Shown here in pieces: positions 55,602 to 62,848 of a stretch of 64,000 nt of DNA. Source of the DNA: Streptosporangium sandarakinum (GTDB lineage: Bacteria > Actinomycetota > Actinomycetes > Streptosporangiales > Streptosporangiaceae); NCBI RefSeq assembly GCF_013409935.1, contig NZ_JACCCO010000002.1, forward strand, positions 806,001-870,000. Reading direction: 5' to 3'. The notes beneath the pieces were generated by a model, which ran no database searches, had not been told where the DNA came from, and saw only the letters and a list, made by a program, of their open reading frames with translations. The position numbers were made by a program, and so were the translations under genes. How positions within the stretch are numbered: the stretch's first letter is position 1; each line of letters begins with the position of its first letter.

Positions 55602-56924
55602 ATGAAGCTGCTCCGCCTCGCCCTGCCCGTCTACGTGGAGCTGCTGACCGCGGTGGTCGCGGTCGGTCTGATCGACCTGCTCTGGGTGTCCCCCCTGGGC
55701 GGTCCGGCCGTCGCGACGGTGACGATCGCGACGGCCGCCGAGAACCTCGCCCTCGGCGTCGTGCTCGCCGTCTCCACCGGGACCACCGTCGCGGTCGGCA
55801 GGCGCGACGGCCGGGAGCCGCTCGGGCCGGTCGTCCGTACGGCCTGGCTGCTGGGCGGGGCGGTGAGCCTGGCGGTGGCGGTCCCCGGCGTGCTGCTGCG
55901 CGAGCCGCTGGCCCGGCTGTTCACCGAGGACCCCGGGACGGCCCGGCTGACCGCCGGTTTCTTCCTGATCTCCCTGGGCGGCCTGCCGGTCTTCTACGCC
56001 CAGACGCTCACCGACGGGATCTTCAAGGGCCTCGGTGACACCGCCACCCCGATGCGCACCGCGCTGCTGTGCAACGCACTGGTGATCGCGCTGGACCCTT
56101 TGTTCGTCTACGGCCTCGGCATGGGCGTCCAGGGGGCCGCGGCGGCGACCGTCGCCGCCCGCGCCGTGGCCCTCGGCGTCGCGCTGACCCTCCTCTCCCG
56201 GCGTCTCTCCCGCCACGCGGCCTCCGGACCGCCGGCGCGGGCGCGCCGTCCGGACGACGTGGACACCGTGCGGGTCGTGAGGACGGGCGGGGCCGGGAAC
56301 GCCGGGGAGATCGTCCGCACCGGCCTGCCCATGTCCGGGGACTTCCTGGCGCGGTCACTGGTCGGCATGCTCATGGTGGAACTGGTCGGCGGGTTCGGGG
56401 TCACACCGCTGGCCGCGTACGGCACCGGCACCAAGATCATGCTGGCCGGGGTGATGGCCTTCTACGCGCTCCGGCAGGCCGCGATGATCCAGACGGCCCG
56501 GTCCGGCCGGGCGGGTCCGGCGTCGTCCCTCGGCCTGGCCGCGGGCGGGGTCGTGGCGGCCGTGCTCAACACCGTCGCCGTGCCCGCGGCAGGGCTGTTC
56601 ACCTCGGACGCGGCGGTGGCCGCCGGGACCGTGGACTTCCTGCGGTGGATGACGCTCCACCTCGTCCCGTTCGGCGCGCTGATCGCCGCGGGCGGGACGA
56701 TGCAGGCGAGCGGGCGCGGGGGCCGGGTGCTGGCCGCCACCCTGGCGGGCTTCGCCGTACAGCTCGGCCTGGCCCACGCGCTGGGCGCGGCGCTCGGCGT
56801 CACCGGCGTCTGGCTGGCCATGGCGGCGGGCACCACCCTCGCCGCCGTCCTCGTCGCAGTGCTCGCCGCCGCCCGATTTCCCGCCGGAAAATCGGTTGCG
56901 GCCCTCCCTAACCTGGATTCATGA
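55602..56924 (+). CDS. MATE-family efflux transporter
   Basis: 440 residues from ATG 55602, preceded by AGAGGTAAAG. About 12 membrane segments arranged as two six-helix halves; typical parts are GLIDLLWVSPLGGPAVATVTIATA, QTLTDGIFKGLGDTATPMRTALLCNALVIALDPLFVYGLGMGVQGAAAATV and LTAVLAVAL-like ends. MATE pumps export cationic drugs and metabolites using sodium or protons. A polar insert between the halves (ARARRPDDVDTVRVVRTGGAGN) is normal. The stop codon overlaps the ATG of the Erm leader peptide (ATGA), so pump, leader and methyltransferase can lie on one transcript. Confidence 0.9.
   Translation: MKLLRLALPVYVELLTAVVAVGLIDLLWVSPLGGPAVATVTIATAAENLALGVVLAVSTGTTVAVGRRDGREPLGPVVRTAWLLGGAVSLAVAVPGVLLREPLARLFTEDPGTARLTAGFFLISLGGLPVFYAQTLTDGIFKGLGDTATPMRTALLCNALVIALDPLFVYGLGMGVQGAAAATVAARAVALGVALTLLSRRLSRHAASGPPARARRPDDVDTVRVVRTGGAGNAGEIVRTGLPMSGDFLARSLVGMLMVELVGGFGVTPLAAYGTGTKIMLAGVMAFYALRQAAMIQTARSGRAGPASSLGLAAGGVVAAVLNTVAVPAAGLFTSDAAVAAGTVDFLRWMTLHLVPFGALIAAGGTMQASGRGGRVLAATLAGFAVQLGLAHALGAALGVTGVWLAMAAGTTLAAVLVAVLAAARFPAGKSVAALPNLDS
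56909..56914 (+). promoter_or_regulatory. -10 box for a leaderless transcript starting at the Erm leader peptide
   Basis: TAACCT, inside the last codons of the MATE gene, is six bases upstream of the leader-peptide ATG. A conventional -35 is not evident. Upstream at 56888-56898 is AAAATCGGTTG, which resembles the AT-rich element next to the -35 of WhiB7/WblC promoters, but its spacing to TAACCT does not fit that model. Confidence 0.45.
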
Positions 56925-57001
56925 ACCACGCACTGTGCTTCGCCCACCTCCGGGTGGGCCTGGTCAAGCGGCCTCGCGCCACCCGGGCCCTGGCCCGCTA
57001 G
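56921..57001 (+). CDS. Erm leader peptide (ribosome-stalling regulatory peptide), 26 residues
   Basis: ATG at 56921 overlaps the MATE stop; reading to TAG at 56999-57001 gives M-N-H-A-L-C-F-A-H-L-R-V-G-L-V-K-R-P-R-A then T-R-A-L-A-R. Residues 17-19 (Arg-Pro-Arg, following Lys16) form a '+X+' motif; in several Erm leaders this motif makes the ribosome stall when a macrolide occupies the exit tunnel. The coding part also contains the stem GCCCACC/GGTGGGC (56942-56959), and GGGCC (56956-56960) could instead pair with GGCCC (56986-56990). Stalling on the peptide would alter which stems form downstream. Assignment rests on position, size, motif and the following Erm gene, not on a database match. 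Confidence 0.7.
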   Translation: MNHALCFAHLRVGLVKRPRATRALAR

Positions 57002-57096
57002 GACGCGCGCTCCGCATCTCACGACGACGCGCGTCCGCACGCGTGCGCCCAGGGCTTTCCGAGACCCGATCCATCTCTCGGACCCCGAAGGGGCGG
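57001..57096 (+). promoter_or_regulatory. Attenuator-type leader RNA hiding the erm ribosome binding site
   Basis: Between the leader-peptide stop and the erm start are three stems: GGACGCGCG/CGCGCGTCC (57001-57036), TCCGAGA/TCTCGGA (57058-57082) and CCCC-GAA-GGGG (57083-57093). The last contains the purine-rich AAGGGG that could serve as the erm ribosome binding site. The first stem begins exactly at the last base of the leader stop codon, so a ribosome parked on the leader would block it. This is the architecture of translational attenuation in inducible erm genes. Confidence 0.65.
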
Positions 57097-57103
57097 AAAC
57101 GCT

Positions 57104-57943
57104 GTGGCGCGTTCATTCGCACACGGAAACCATTCACACACCCAGAAGAAGGTCAGGGCCGACGGCGGCGGGCGAACCGGCCGCGACCAGGCCAGGCGCG
57201 TCCTCTCGCAGAACTTCATGATCGACCCGCGCGAGATCGACCGCGTCGTCGCCGCCGCCGCGCCGGAGCCCGGGGACCTCGTCCTCGAACCCGGCGCGGG
57301 AGAGGGCCCCCTCACCCGTGCCCTGGCCGACCGTTGCAGAAAGGTCATCGCCTACGAGATCGATCCGCTGCTGGCCGGGAGGCTGGCCGCACGCACCCGC
57401 GACGACGACCGCATCGAGGTCGTCCGAGGCGACTTCACCGCCGCCGGGGCGCCCGCCGAGCCGTTCGCCGTCGTGGGCAACATCCCCTACGCGGTGACCG
57501 CGCGCATCGTCGACTGGTGCCTGCGAGCCAGGAACCTCACCTCGGCCACGCTCGTCACCCAACTGGAGTACGCCCGCAAACGCACCGGCGACTACGGCAG
57601 GTGGAGCATGCTCACCGTGGCGAGCTGGCCCCGCCACACCTGGCACCTGCACGGCGTGATCGACCGCGCCGCGTTCCGCCCGGTCCCCGGGGTCGACTCG
57701 GCGATCCTGCGCATCCGGCGCAGGCCCGCCGGCCTGCTGCCGCCGGAGGCCATGGCCGCCTACCGCGACCTGGTCGAGCTCGGCTTCAGCGGGCTCGGCG
57801 GCACCCTGCGCGCCTCGCTGCGCCGCCGTCATCCCGCCGCCGAGGTCGACGCCGCCTTCGCCGAGGCCGGCCTCGACCCGGACAGCGTCGTCGCCCACGT
57901 CCACCCGGACCAGTGGGTCACCCTGTTCGGCCGTCTCCACTGA
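57104..57943 (+). CDS. erm: 23S rRNA (adenine-N6)-methyltransferase, Erm family (MLS resistance)
   Basis: 279 residues from GTG 57104. The basic N-terminal stretch (KKVRADGGGRTGRDQARRVLSQNFM) is typical of actinomycete Erms. SAM-binding motif VLEPGAGEGPLTRALA, YEIDPLLA, EVVRGDF, the catalytic N-I-P-Y (VVGNIPYAVTARIVDWCL), LVTQLEYARKRTGDYGRWSMLTV and FRPVPGVDSAILRIRRR closely follow ErmE of Saccharopolyspora. The family methylates A2058 of 23S rRNA and so gives resistance to macrolides, lincosamides and streptogramin B. It lacks the long Gly/Arg-rich ErmE C-terminal tail. Distinguished from KsgA/RsmA by the KRTGDYGRWS segment. Confidence 0.92.
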   Translation: MARSFAHGNHSHTQKKVRADGGGRTGRDQARRVLSQNFMIDPREIDRVVAAAAPEPGDLVLEPGAGEGPLTRALADRCRKVIAYEIDPLLAGRLAARTRDDDRIEVVRGDFTAAGAPAEPFAVVGNIPYAVTARIVDWCLRARNLTSATLVTQLEYARKRTGDYGRWSMLTVASWPRHTWHLHGVIDRAAFRPVPGVDSAILRIRRRPAGLLPPEAMAAYRDLVELGFSGLGGTLRASLRRRHPAAEVDAAFAEAGLDPDSVVAHVHPDQWVTLFGRLH

Positions 57944-57947
57944 CCCT

Positions 57948-57982
57948 CCGGCGGCGCCGGGCCCCGCGCCCGGCGCCGCCGG
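57948..57982 (+). terminator. Terminator downstream of erm
   Basis: CCGGCGGCGCCGGGC (57948-57962) pairs perfectly with GCCCGGCGCCGCCGG (57968-57982) around a five-base loop, a few bases after the erm stop codon. Confidence 0.75.
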
Positions 57983-58044
57983 GGGGGCGGAACGGACGTC
58001 CCCTCCGGCACCGGGTCCGCTCCGGAGCCGGAGATCAGGGAGGC

Positions 58045-58075
58045 TTGACCCTGACACCATGTGAGGCCCTGGAGT
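58045..58075 (+). promoter_or_regulatory. MerR-type promoter with 19-bp spacer and dyad
   Basis: TTGACC (58045-58050) and TGGAGT (58070-58075) are separated by 19 bp, the over-long spacing characteristic of MerR-activated promoters. An inverted repeat, CCTGACA-CCA-TGTGAGG (58050-58066), fills the spacer. It lies just before the merR gene itself, so the gene is probably autoregulated. Confidence 0.7.
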
Positions 58076-58084
58076 GGGAGGACC

Positions 58085-58906
58085 ATGTTCACCATCGGAG
58101 CCTTCGCCAGACACGGCCGCGTCTCGGTCCGCATGCTGCGCCACTACGACGCCGTCGGACTGCTGCGCCCTGCCCGCATCGACCCGTCCAGCGGCTACCG
58201 CTTCTACGAGGCCGGCCAGCTCGCCCGGCTCAACCGCGTCATCGCCCTGAAGGACCTCGGATTCACCCTCCAGCAGGTGCGGGCGATCGTGGACGAGCCG
58301 GTGAGCACCGAGGAGCTGCGCGGCATGCTGCGGTTGCGGCGGGCGGAGCTGGAGGCGGCCCTGGCGGCCACCGCGGCCCGGCTGGCCCAGATCGAGGCGA
58401 GGCTCCGGACGATCGAAAGCGAGGGACGCATGAACACCGACGACGTGGTGGTCAAGCGCATTCCGGCCGTACGGGTGGCCGAGCTGAGCGGCACCGCCGC
58501 GAGCTACCGGCCCGAGGACGTCGGCCCGGTGGTCGGGCCGCTCTTCGACGAGCTCTGCCGCAGGCTGGAGCGGGCGGGCGTGACCCCGGCGGGGCCGGGC
58601 ATCGCCTACTACGAGGACGTCCCGGACGGCGAGGCGGTCCTCGTCCACGCCGCCATGCCGGTCGCGGCCGACCCCGCGGACGCTCACGGCCTGACGGTCG
58701 TGAACCTGCCCCCGATCGAGCGGGCCGCCACCATCGTGCACCGCGGCCCGATGGACGACATCATGCCCACGGCCCAGACGCTGACCCACTGGATCGAGAC
58801 GAGCGGTCACCGCTCGGCCGGCTACGCCCGGGAGCTCTACCTCGAATGCCCCGATGATCCGCGGGGGTGGGTGACCGAACTCCAGGAGCCGATCGCCGCG
58901 GCGTGA
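58085..58906 (+). CDS. MerR-family regulator with GyrI/BmrR-like effector domain
   Basis: 273 residues from ATG 58085 (GGGAGGACC upstream). The N-terminal DNA-binding domain is FTIGAFARHGRVSVRMLRHYDAVGLLRPARIDPSSGYRFYEAGQLARLNRVIALKDLGFTLQQV, followed by a dimerisation coiled coil (LRRAELEAALAATAARLAQIEARLRTIES) and a GyrI-like ligand-binding domain (VKRIPAVRVAELSGTAASY ... GIAYYEDVPDGEAVLVHAAMPV ... LYLECPDDPRGWVTELQEPI). BmrR-type proteins sense hydrophobic cationic drugs. It lies directly after erm, behind its own MerR-type promoter and after the erm terminator. Confidence 0.92.
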   Translation: MFTIGAFARHGRVSVRMLRHYDAVGLLRPARIDPSSGYRFYEAGQLARLNRVIALKDLGFTLQQVRAIVDEPVSTEELRGMLRLRRAELEAALAATAARLAQIEARLRTIESEGRMNTDDVVVKRIPAVRVAELSGTAASYRPEDVGPVVGPLFDELCRRLERAGVTPAGPGIAYYEDVPDGEAVLVHAAMPVAADPADAHGLTVVNLPPIERAATIVHRGPMDDIMPTAQTLTHWIETSGHRSAGYARELYLECPDDPRGWVTELQEPIAAA

Positions 58907-58925
58907 GCCTCCCTCGCATACGGCG

Positions 58926-58957
58926 GGCGCCCGGACGCGGGGTCGCGTCCGGGCGCC
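58926..58957. terminator. Bidirectional terminator hairpin, 14-bp perfect stem
   Basis: GGCGCCCGGACGCG (58926-58939) and CGCGTCCGGGCGCC (58944-58957) pair perfectly around GGGT, between the convergent merR and gltX genes. A 14-bp palindrome CCTTTCCGGAAAGG follows at 58988. Confidence 0.85.
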
Positions 58958-59037
58958 GGCGTACTTCCCGGGAGCCCGGGAGAGGTCCTTTCCGGAAAGG
59001 CCCGGAAGGCGGCCCTCCCCCGGAGTCCGGGAGGGGT

Positions 59038-60405
59038 TCAGCCCTCCAGGCGGGTGAGGGCGGCGCGGAGGCGGGCGACGGAGCGCTCGCGGCCCAGCGC
59101 CTCGATCGACTCGAACAACGGCAGGCCGACGGTCCGGCCGGTGATCGCCACGCGGACCGGGGCCTGCGCCTTGCCGAGCTTGAGGCCGTGCTCGGCGCCG
59201 ACCTCCTCCAGCGCGGTCTTGAGCGACTCCGGGTCGAAGTCGGACTTCTCCAGCCGGGCGAGATAACCGGTGAGGATCTCCCGCGCGGAGGTCTTCATCC
59301 CCTTGTCCCACGACGCCTGGTCGAAGACGGGCTCGTCCAGGAAGAGGAAGTCGACGTTCGCCGTGATCTCCGACAGCACCGCGAGGCGGGTCTGGGCGAG
59401 ACCGGCGATCCCGGCGAAGACCTCACGGTCCCAGCCGGGCGCGAGCCACGGCTCGCAGCGGGCGATGAAGTCGTCGAGCGGCAGCGCCCGGATGTACTCG
59501 CCGTTGAAGGCGCGCAGCTTCTTCTCGTCGAAGAACGCCGAGGAGGGGTTGACGTCCTCCAGGCGGAACAGCGGCACCATCTCCGACCAGGGCATGATCT
59601 CCCGGTCGCCGCCGGGGCCCCAGCCGAGCAGCATGAGGTAGTTGACCATCGCCTCCGGCAGGTAGCCCTCGTCGCGGTAGGACTCCAGGGCGACCTTGTC
59701 TCGGCGCTTGGAGAGCTTCTGGCGCTTCTCGTTGACGATGACCGGCAGGTGCGCCCAGACGGGCGGGGTCACGCCGAGCGCCTCCCACAGCAGCTGCTGC
59801 TTGGGCGTGTTGGACAGGTGCTCCTCGGCGCGGACCACATGGCTGATCCGCATCTCGATGTCGTCGACCACGTTGGCCAGCGCGAACAGCGGTGAGCCGT
59901 CGGCGCGGGCGACGACGAAGTCCTCCATCGCGTCGTTGGGGAACTCGACCCTGCCGCGCACGAGGTCGTCGACGACCGTCACGCCCTCGTCGGGGGTGCG
60001 GAAGCGGACCGCGCCCTCGGTGAGGCCCCGCTCGCGGCAGAAGCCGTCGTAGCCGCGGTGCTCGGAGCCGGTGCGGGCCTTGACGTCGTCGCGGGTACAG
60101 GTGCAGCGGTAGGCGCGGCCGGCGGCGACGAGCTTGGCCACCGCCTCGCGGTGCTGCTCCTCGTAGGACGACTGGAAGTAGGGGCCCTCGAAGAACGGGC
60201 TGTCTTCGTGGATGCCGATCCAGGCCAGCGCCGAGATGATGCCCTCGGTCCACTCCGGCCGGTTGCGCGCGGCGTCGGTGTCCTCGATGCGCAGGACGAA
60301 CCTGCCGCCGGACTGCTCGGCCAGCGCCCAGTTGAACAGCGCCGAGCGGGCGCCGCCGACATGGAACATGCCGGTGGGCGAGGGAGCGAAACGAACCCTA
60401 ATCAC
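59038..60405 (-). CDS. gltX: Glutamyl-tRNA synthetase
   Basis: 455 residues from GTG 60405, which gives the expected start ([34 protein letters not shown]). Class I signature: HIGH-like FHVGG, and KLSKR for KMSKS ([14 protein letters not shown]). GxNP-type anticodon-binding region follows. It charges tRNA-Glu (and in actinobacteria also tRNA-Gln, later amidated by GatCAB). It overlaps the end of the FAH gene by eight bases. The cognate tRNA-Glu genes are about 7 kb away. Confidence 0.96.
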   Translation of the reverse strand: MIRVRFAPSPTGMFHVGGARSALFNWALAEQSGGRFVLRIEDTDAARNRPEWTEGIISALAWIGIHEDSPFFEGPYFQSSYEEQHREAVAKLVAAGRAYRCTCTRDDVKARTGSEHRGYDGFCRERGLTEGAVRFRTPDEGVTVVDDLVRGRVEFPNDAMEDFVVARADGSPLFALANVVDDIEMRISHVVRAEEHLSNTPKQQLLWEALGVTPPVWAHLPVIVNEKRQKLSKRRDKVALESYRDEGYLPEAMVNYLMLLGWGPGGDREIMPWSEMVPLFRLEDVNPSSAFFDEKKLRAFNGEYIRALPLDDFIARCEPWLAPGWDREVFAGIAGLAQTRLAVLSEITANVDFLFLDEPVFDQASWDKGMKTSAREILTGYLARLEKSDFDPESLKTALEEVGAEHGLKLGKAQAPVRVAITGRTVGLPLFESIEALGRERSVARLRAALTRLEG

Positions 60406-61174
60406 GGGAGACCACCCGGTTGGTGAGAGTGCCGATTCCTTCGATGCCGACGCTGACCTCGTCGCCGACGTCCAGCGGTCCCACACCCTCGGGGGTCCCG
60501 GTGAGGATGACGTCGCCGGGGATCAGGGTCATGACCGCACTGACGTGAGCGATCAGCGCCGGGATGTCGTGCATGAGCTTGGAGGTGCGCGAGCTCTGCC
60601 GGAGCTCGCCGTTCACCGTCGTGGTGATGGCGAGGTCGTCCGGGTCGAGCACGGTCTGGATCCACGGGCCGAGCGGGCAGAACGTGTCGAAGCCCTTGGC
60701 CCGGGTGAACTGGACGTCCTTCTTCTGCAGGTCGCGAGCGGTGACGTCGTTGGCGCAGGTGTAGCCGAAGACGACCTCGCGGGCCCGCTCGGCGGGCACG
60801 TCCCGGCAGAGCCTGCCGATGACCACGGCCAGCTCGCCCTCGTAGTCGACCCGCCGGGACAGCCCGACGGGGTAGGCGATGGCCTCCCCATGGCCGATCA
60901 CCGAGGTGGACGGCTTCAGGAAGATCAGCGGTTCCTCGGGGACCTCGCCGCCCATCTCGCGGGCGTGGTCGGCGTAGTTCCTGCCGATCGCCACGACCTT
61001 GCTGGGCAGCATCGGCGAGAGCAGCCGGACCTGCGAGAGCGGGTGGCGCTCGCCGGTGAACTGGATCGGACCGAACGGGTGCCCGGAGATCGCGGAGACG
61101 AACTCCTCGCCGGGGCCGCCCTCGACCACCCCGAATCCGACACCTTCACCTGTGGAGAACCTCGCGATACGCAC
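60398..61174 (-). CDS. Fumarylacetoacetate hydrolase-family protein
   Basis: 258 residues from GTG 61174. FAH fold markers: [54 protein letters not shown] (metal Glu), [27 protein letters not shown] and [15 protein letters not shown]. Family members act as fumarylpyruvate hydrolases, oxaloacetate decarboxylases or hydratases on 2-oxo acids; the substrate is not evident. The pairing with gltX is common in actinobacteria. Confidence 0.92.
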   Translation of the reverse strand: MRIARFSTGEGVGFGVVEGGPGEEFVSAISGHPFGPIQFTGERHPLSQVRLLSPMLPSKVVAIGRNYADHAREMGGEVPEEPLIFLKPSTSVIGHGEAIAYPVGLSRRVDYEGELAVVIGRLCRDVPAERAREVVFGYTCANDVTARDLQKKDVQFTRAKGFDTFCPLGPWIQTVLDPDDLAITTTVNGELRQSSRTSKLMHDIPALIAHVSAVMTLIPGDVILTGTPEGVGPLDVGDEVSVGIEGIGTLTNRVVSRD

Positions 61175-61383
61175 AGGACAAGGCTAGTCGCGCCCGCGAG
61201 CCGCCCGGGACCGCCACCGCTCCCCGCCCCCCGGACGACCCCCGAACGGCCCCCGGACGGTCGCCGTCCGGCCGCCGGGACCTCGGCACGATCACCGGGA
61301 ATCCCGCCCGGCATTTCCCCGGAAAGCCATGGCAATCAATGAATCACAAATTCCCATTATCCACCCAAGAATCATTATCTCCG

Positions 61384-61407
61384 GATTTCTATTGTTATGA
61401 GGGGTAC
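61384..61407 (+). promoter_or_regulatory. SigB-type (general stress) promoter of the Asp23 operon
   Basis: GATT (61384-61387), 14 bases, then GGGTAC (61402-61407) matches the actinobacterial SigB-group consensus GNNT-N14-16-GGGTAC/T. It lies in an unusually AT-rich stretch (61320-61425) about 60 bases before the first gene. The 294-bp gap from the FAH gene holds nothing else that I can support. Confidence 0.6.
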
Positions 61408-61468
61408 CACCCTTTATGGGCAATAGTCGGGGAAGCAGGCGGTCTTCCCCTAGGGGGAGGGAGTCGAC

Positions 61469-61966
61469 GTGACCGAAGCGAGCACGCCGAACAGGCCGAG
61501 AGGCGAAGGCGCCCCGCCGTCGCGGACGCGGACCGACAACCCGGGATCCGGCGGAGACCTGATCACGCCCAAGGGGACCACGAGCATCGACAGCGGCGTC
61601 GTCGCGAAGATCGCCGGCATGGCGGCCCGCGAACTGGAGGGCGTCCACGCCATGGGCGCCGGCGGCGCGCGCGCCCTCGGCGCGGTCCGGGGCATGGTCG
61701 GCGGCGGCGACCGGAACGTCACCCAGGGCGTGGCCGTGGAGGTGGGCGAGCGGCAGGCCGCCGTCGACATCGACCTCGTGGTCGAGTATGGCGTGGCCAT
61801 CCCCGACCTGGCCGGCTCGGTGCGCCGCAACGTGATCTCGGCGGTCGAGCGCATGACCGGCCTGGAGGTCACCGAGGTCAACATCCGGGTCGACGACGTC
61901 CACCTGCCCGAGCCGGAACGGCAGGAGAGCGGGCAGGAGAGCGGGCAGGAGGCGCGCGTCCAGTGA
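61469..61966 (+). CDS. Asp23/Gls24 family envelope stress response protein
   Basis: 165 residues from GTG 61469 (GGGGGAGGGAG upstream). After a 35-residue hydrophilic leader comes the Asp23 domain: TSIDSGVVAKIAGMAARELEGVHAMG, QGVAVEVGERQAAVDIDLVVEYGVAIPDLAGSVRRNVISAVERMTGLEVTEVNIRVDDV. Asp23 proteins of firmicutes form membrane-associated assemblies anchored by AmaP and respond to cell wall stress. The C-terminus has a GQESGQE repeat. First gene of an operon in which all following genes overlap by four bases. Confidence 0.92.
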   Translation: MTEASTPNRPRGEGAPPSRTRTDNPGSGGDLITPKGTTSIDSGVVAKIAGMAARELEGVHAMGAGGARALGAVRGMVGGGDRNVTQGVAVEVGERQAAVDIDLVVEYGVAIPDLAGSVRRNVISAVERMTGLEVTEVNIRVDDVHLPEPERQESGQESGQEARVQ

Positions 61967-62229
61967 GCGAGCTGGCCCACGAGGTCGCCGACGCCGTACG
62001 GCACTGCCCCGGCGTCGCGGGACTGTCCGGCGGCCCGTTCGGCGCGGTGGCGACCTACCTGCCGGGAGAGAAGGTGCCCGGCGTCGCCGTACGGGACGAC
62101 CAGGTCGAGGTCTCCATCGTCGTCCAGCCGGGACGGCCGCTGCCGGAGATCGCCGAAGACGTGCGCGCCGCCCTCGCCCCGCTGGTGGGCGGCCGCCCGG
62201 TGAACGTCCACATCGGAGGTATACGTTGA
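61963..62229 (+). CDS. Short Asp23-related protein
   Basis: 88 residues from GTG 61963, overlapping the preceding stop by four bases (GTGA). The sequence (LAHEVADAVRHCPGVAGLSGGPFGAVATYLPGEKVPGVAVRDDQVEVSIVVQPGRPLPEIAEDVRAALAPLVGGRPVNVHIGGI) reads like a minimal Asp23-type beta-alpha unit. It is found beside longer Asp23 genes in filamentous actinomycetes. No separate function is known to me. Confidence 0.8.
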   Translation: MSELAHEVADAVRHCPGVAGLSGGPFGAVATYLPGEKVPGVAVRDDQVEVSIVVQPGRPLPEIAEDVRAALAPLVGGRPVNVHIGGIR

Positions 62230-62414
62230 ACGGGTTTCCCATCTGGTCGTTCATCGGCCTGGTCGCCGGCGTGGCCCTGGGCTTCGCGGCGGCCTTCGGC
62301 GGACTGGGCGCGTTTCTGCTGGTGCTGGTCCTGGGCGCCGTCGGAGTGATCATCGGTCGCCTCGTCGACGGTGACGCGGTGGATCTGTCCAAGCTGTCCA
62401 AGAGGCACAGATGA
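62226..62414 (+). CDS. Small two-helix membrane protein (DUF2273-like) of the Asp23 operon
   Basis: 62 residues from a TTG (62226) with GGAGG upstream and a four-base TTGA overlap. Two hydrophobic helices (FPIWSFIGLVAGVALGFAAAF; GAFLLVLVLGAVGVIIGRLVDG) make it a membrane protein; similar small proteins with DUF2273 accompany Asp23 genes. It may help anchor the Asp23 layer. Confidence 0.82.
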   Translation: MNGFPIWSFIGLVAGVALGFAAAFGGLGAFLLVLVLGAVGVIIGRLVDGDAVDLSKLSKRHR

Positions 62415-62848
62415 CCGCTCCGGCCGGGTCCGCGCCGCCCGCTCCGGCGGACGTCCCCCCGGAGCCGGGCGGCGTCCCCGCCCGGGAGCCGGCCCGTGCC
62501 GGGCCCGCCCCGGCGGCCGTGCCGCCCGAGCGGCGGGGCAGAACCGACATCCCCGAGCGGGTGGTGGCGCGCATCGCCGCCCAGGCCGCCGGGGAGGTGC
62601 CGCACGTGCACCGGGTCCGCGAGCGCGGCGCGCTGACCCCGGGCGGCACCCAGGCCGTCGTGCACGACGAGCTCGCCGTCCTGGAGCTGGACGTGTCGGT
62701 GGACTACCCCGTCCCGCTACGGCACGTCGCCGAGGAGATCCGGCGGCACGTCGCCCGCCGTGTCCACGACCTCACCGGTCTCTCCGTCGGCCACATCGAC
62801 ATCGGCGTGACCGACCTCGTGCCTTCCCGGGGAGATGACACGTCATGA
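62411..62848 (+). CDS. Asp23/Gls24 family protein, second copy
   Basis: 145 residues from ATG 62411 (ATGA overlap). A 45-residue Pro/Ala-rich N-terminal stretch is followed by an Asp23 domain (IPERVVARIAAQAAGEVPHVHRV, LAVLELDVSVDYPVPLRHVAEEIRRHVARRVHDLTGLSVGHIDIGVTDLV). It is diverged from the first copy and probably forms hetero-assemblies with it. Confidence 0.88.
   Translation: MTAPAGSAPPAPADVPPEPGGVPAREPARAGPAPAAVPPERRGRTDIPERVVARIAAQAAGEVPHVHRVRERGALTPGGTQAVVHDELAVLELDVSVDYPVPLRHVAEEIRRHVARRVHDLTGLSVGHIDIGVTDLVPSRGDDTS

Noticed and set aside
56888..56901. AAAATCGGTTGCGG as a WhiB7/WblC-controlled promoter for the Erm leader
   Set aside because: The AT-rich block next to GGTTG is suggestive, but no acceptable -10 lies 16-18 bp downstream of TTGCGG. 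Kept only as a note in the promoter entry.
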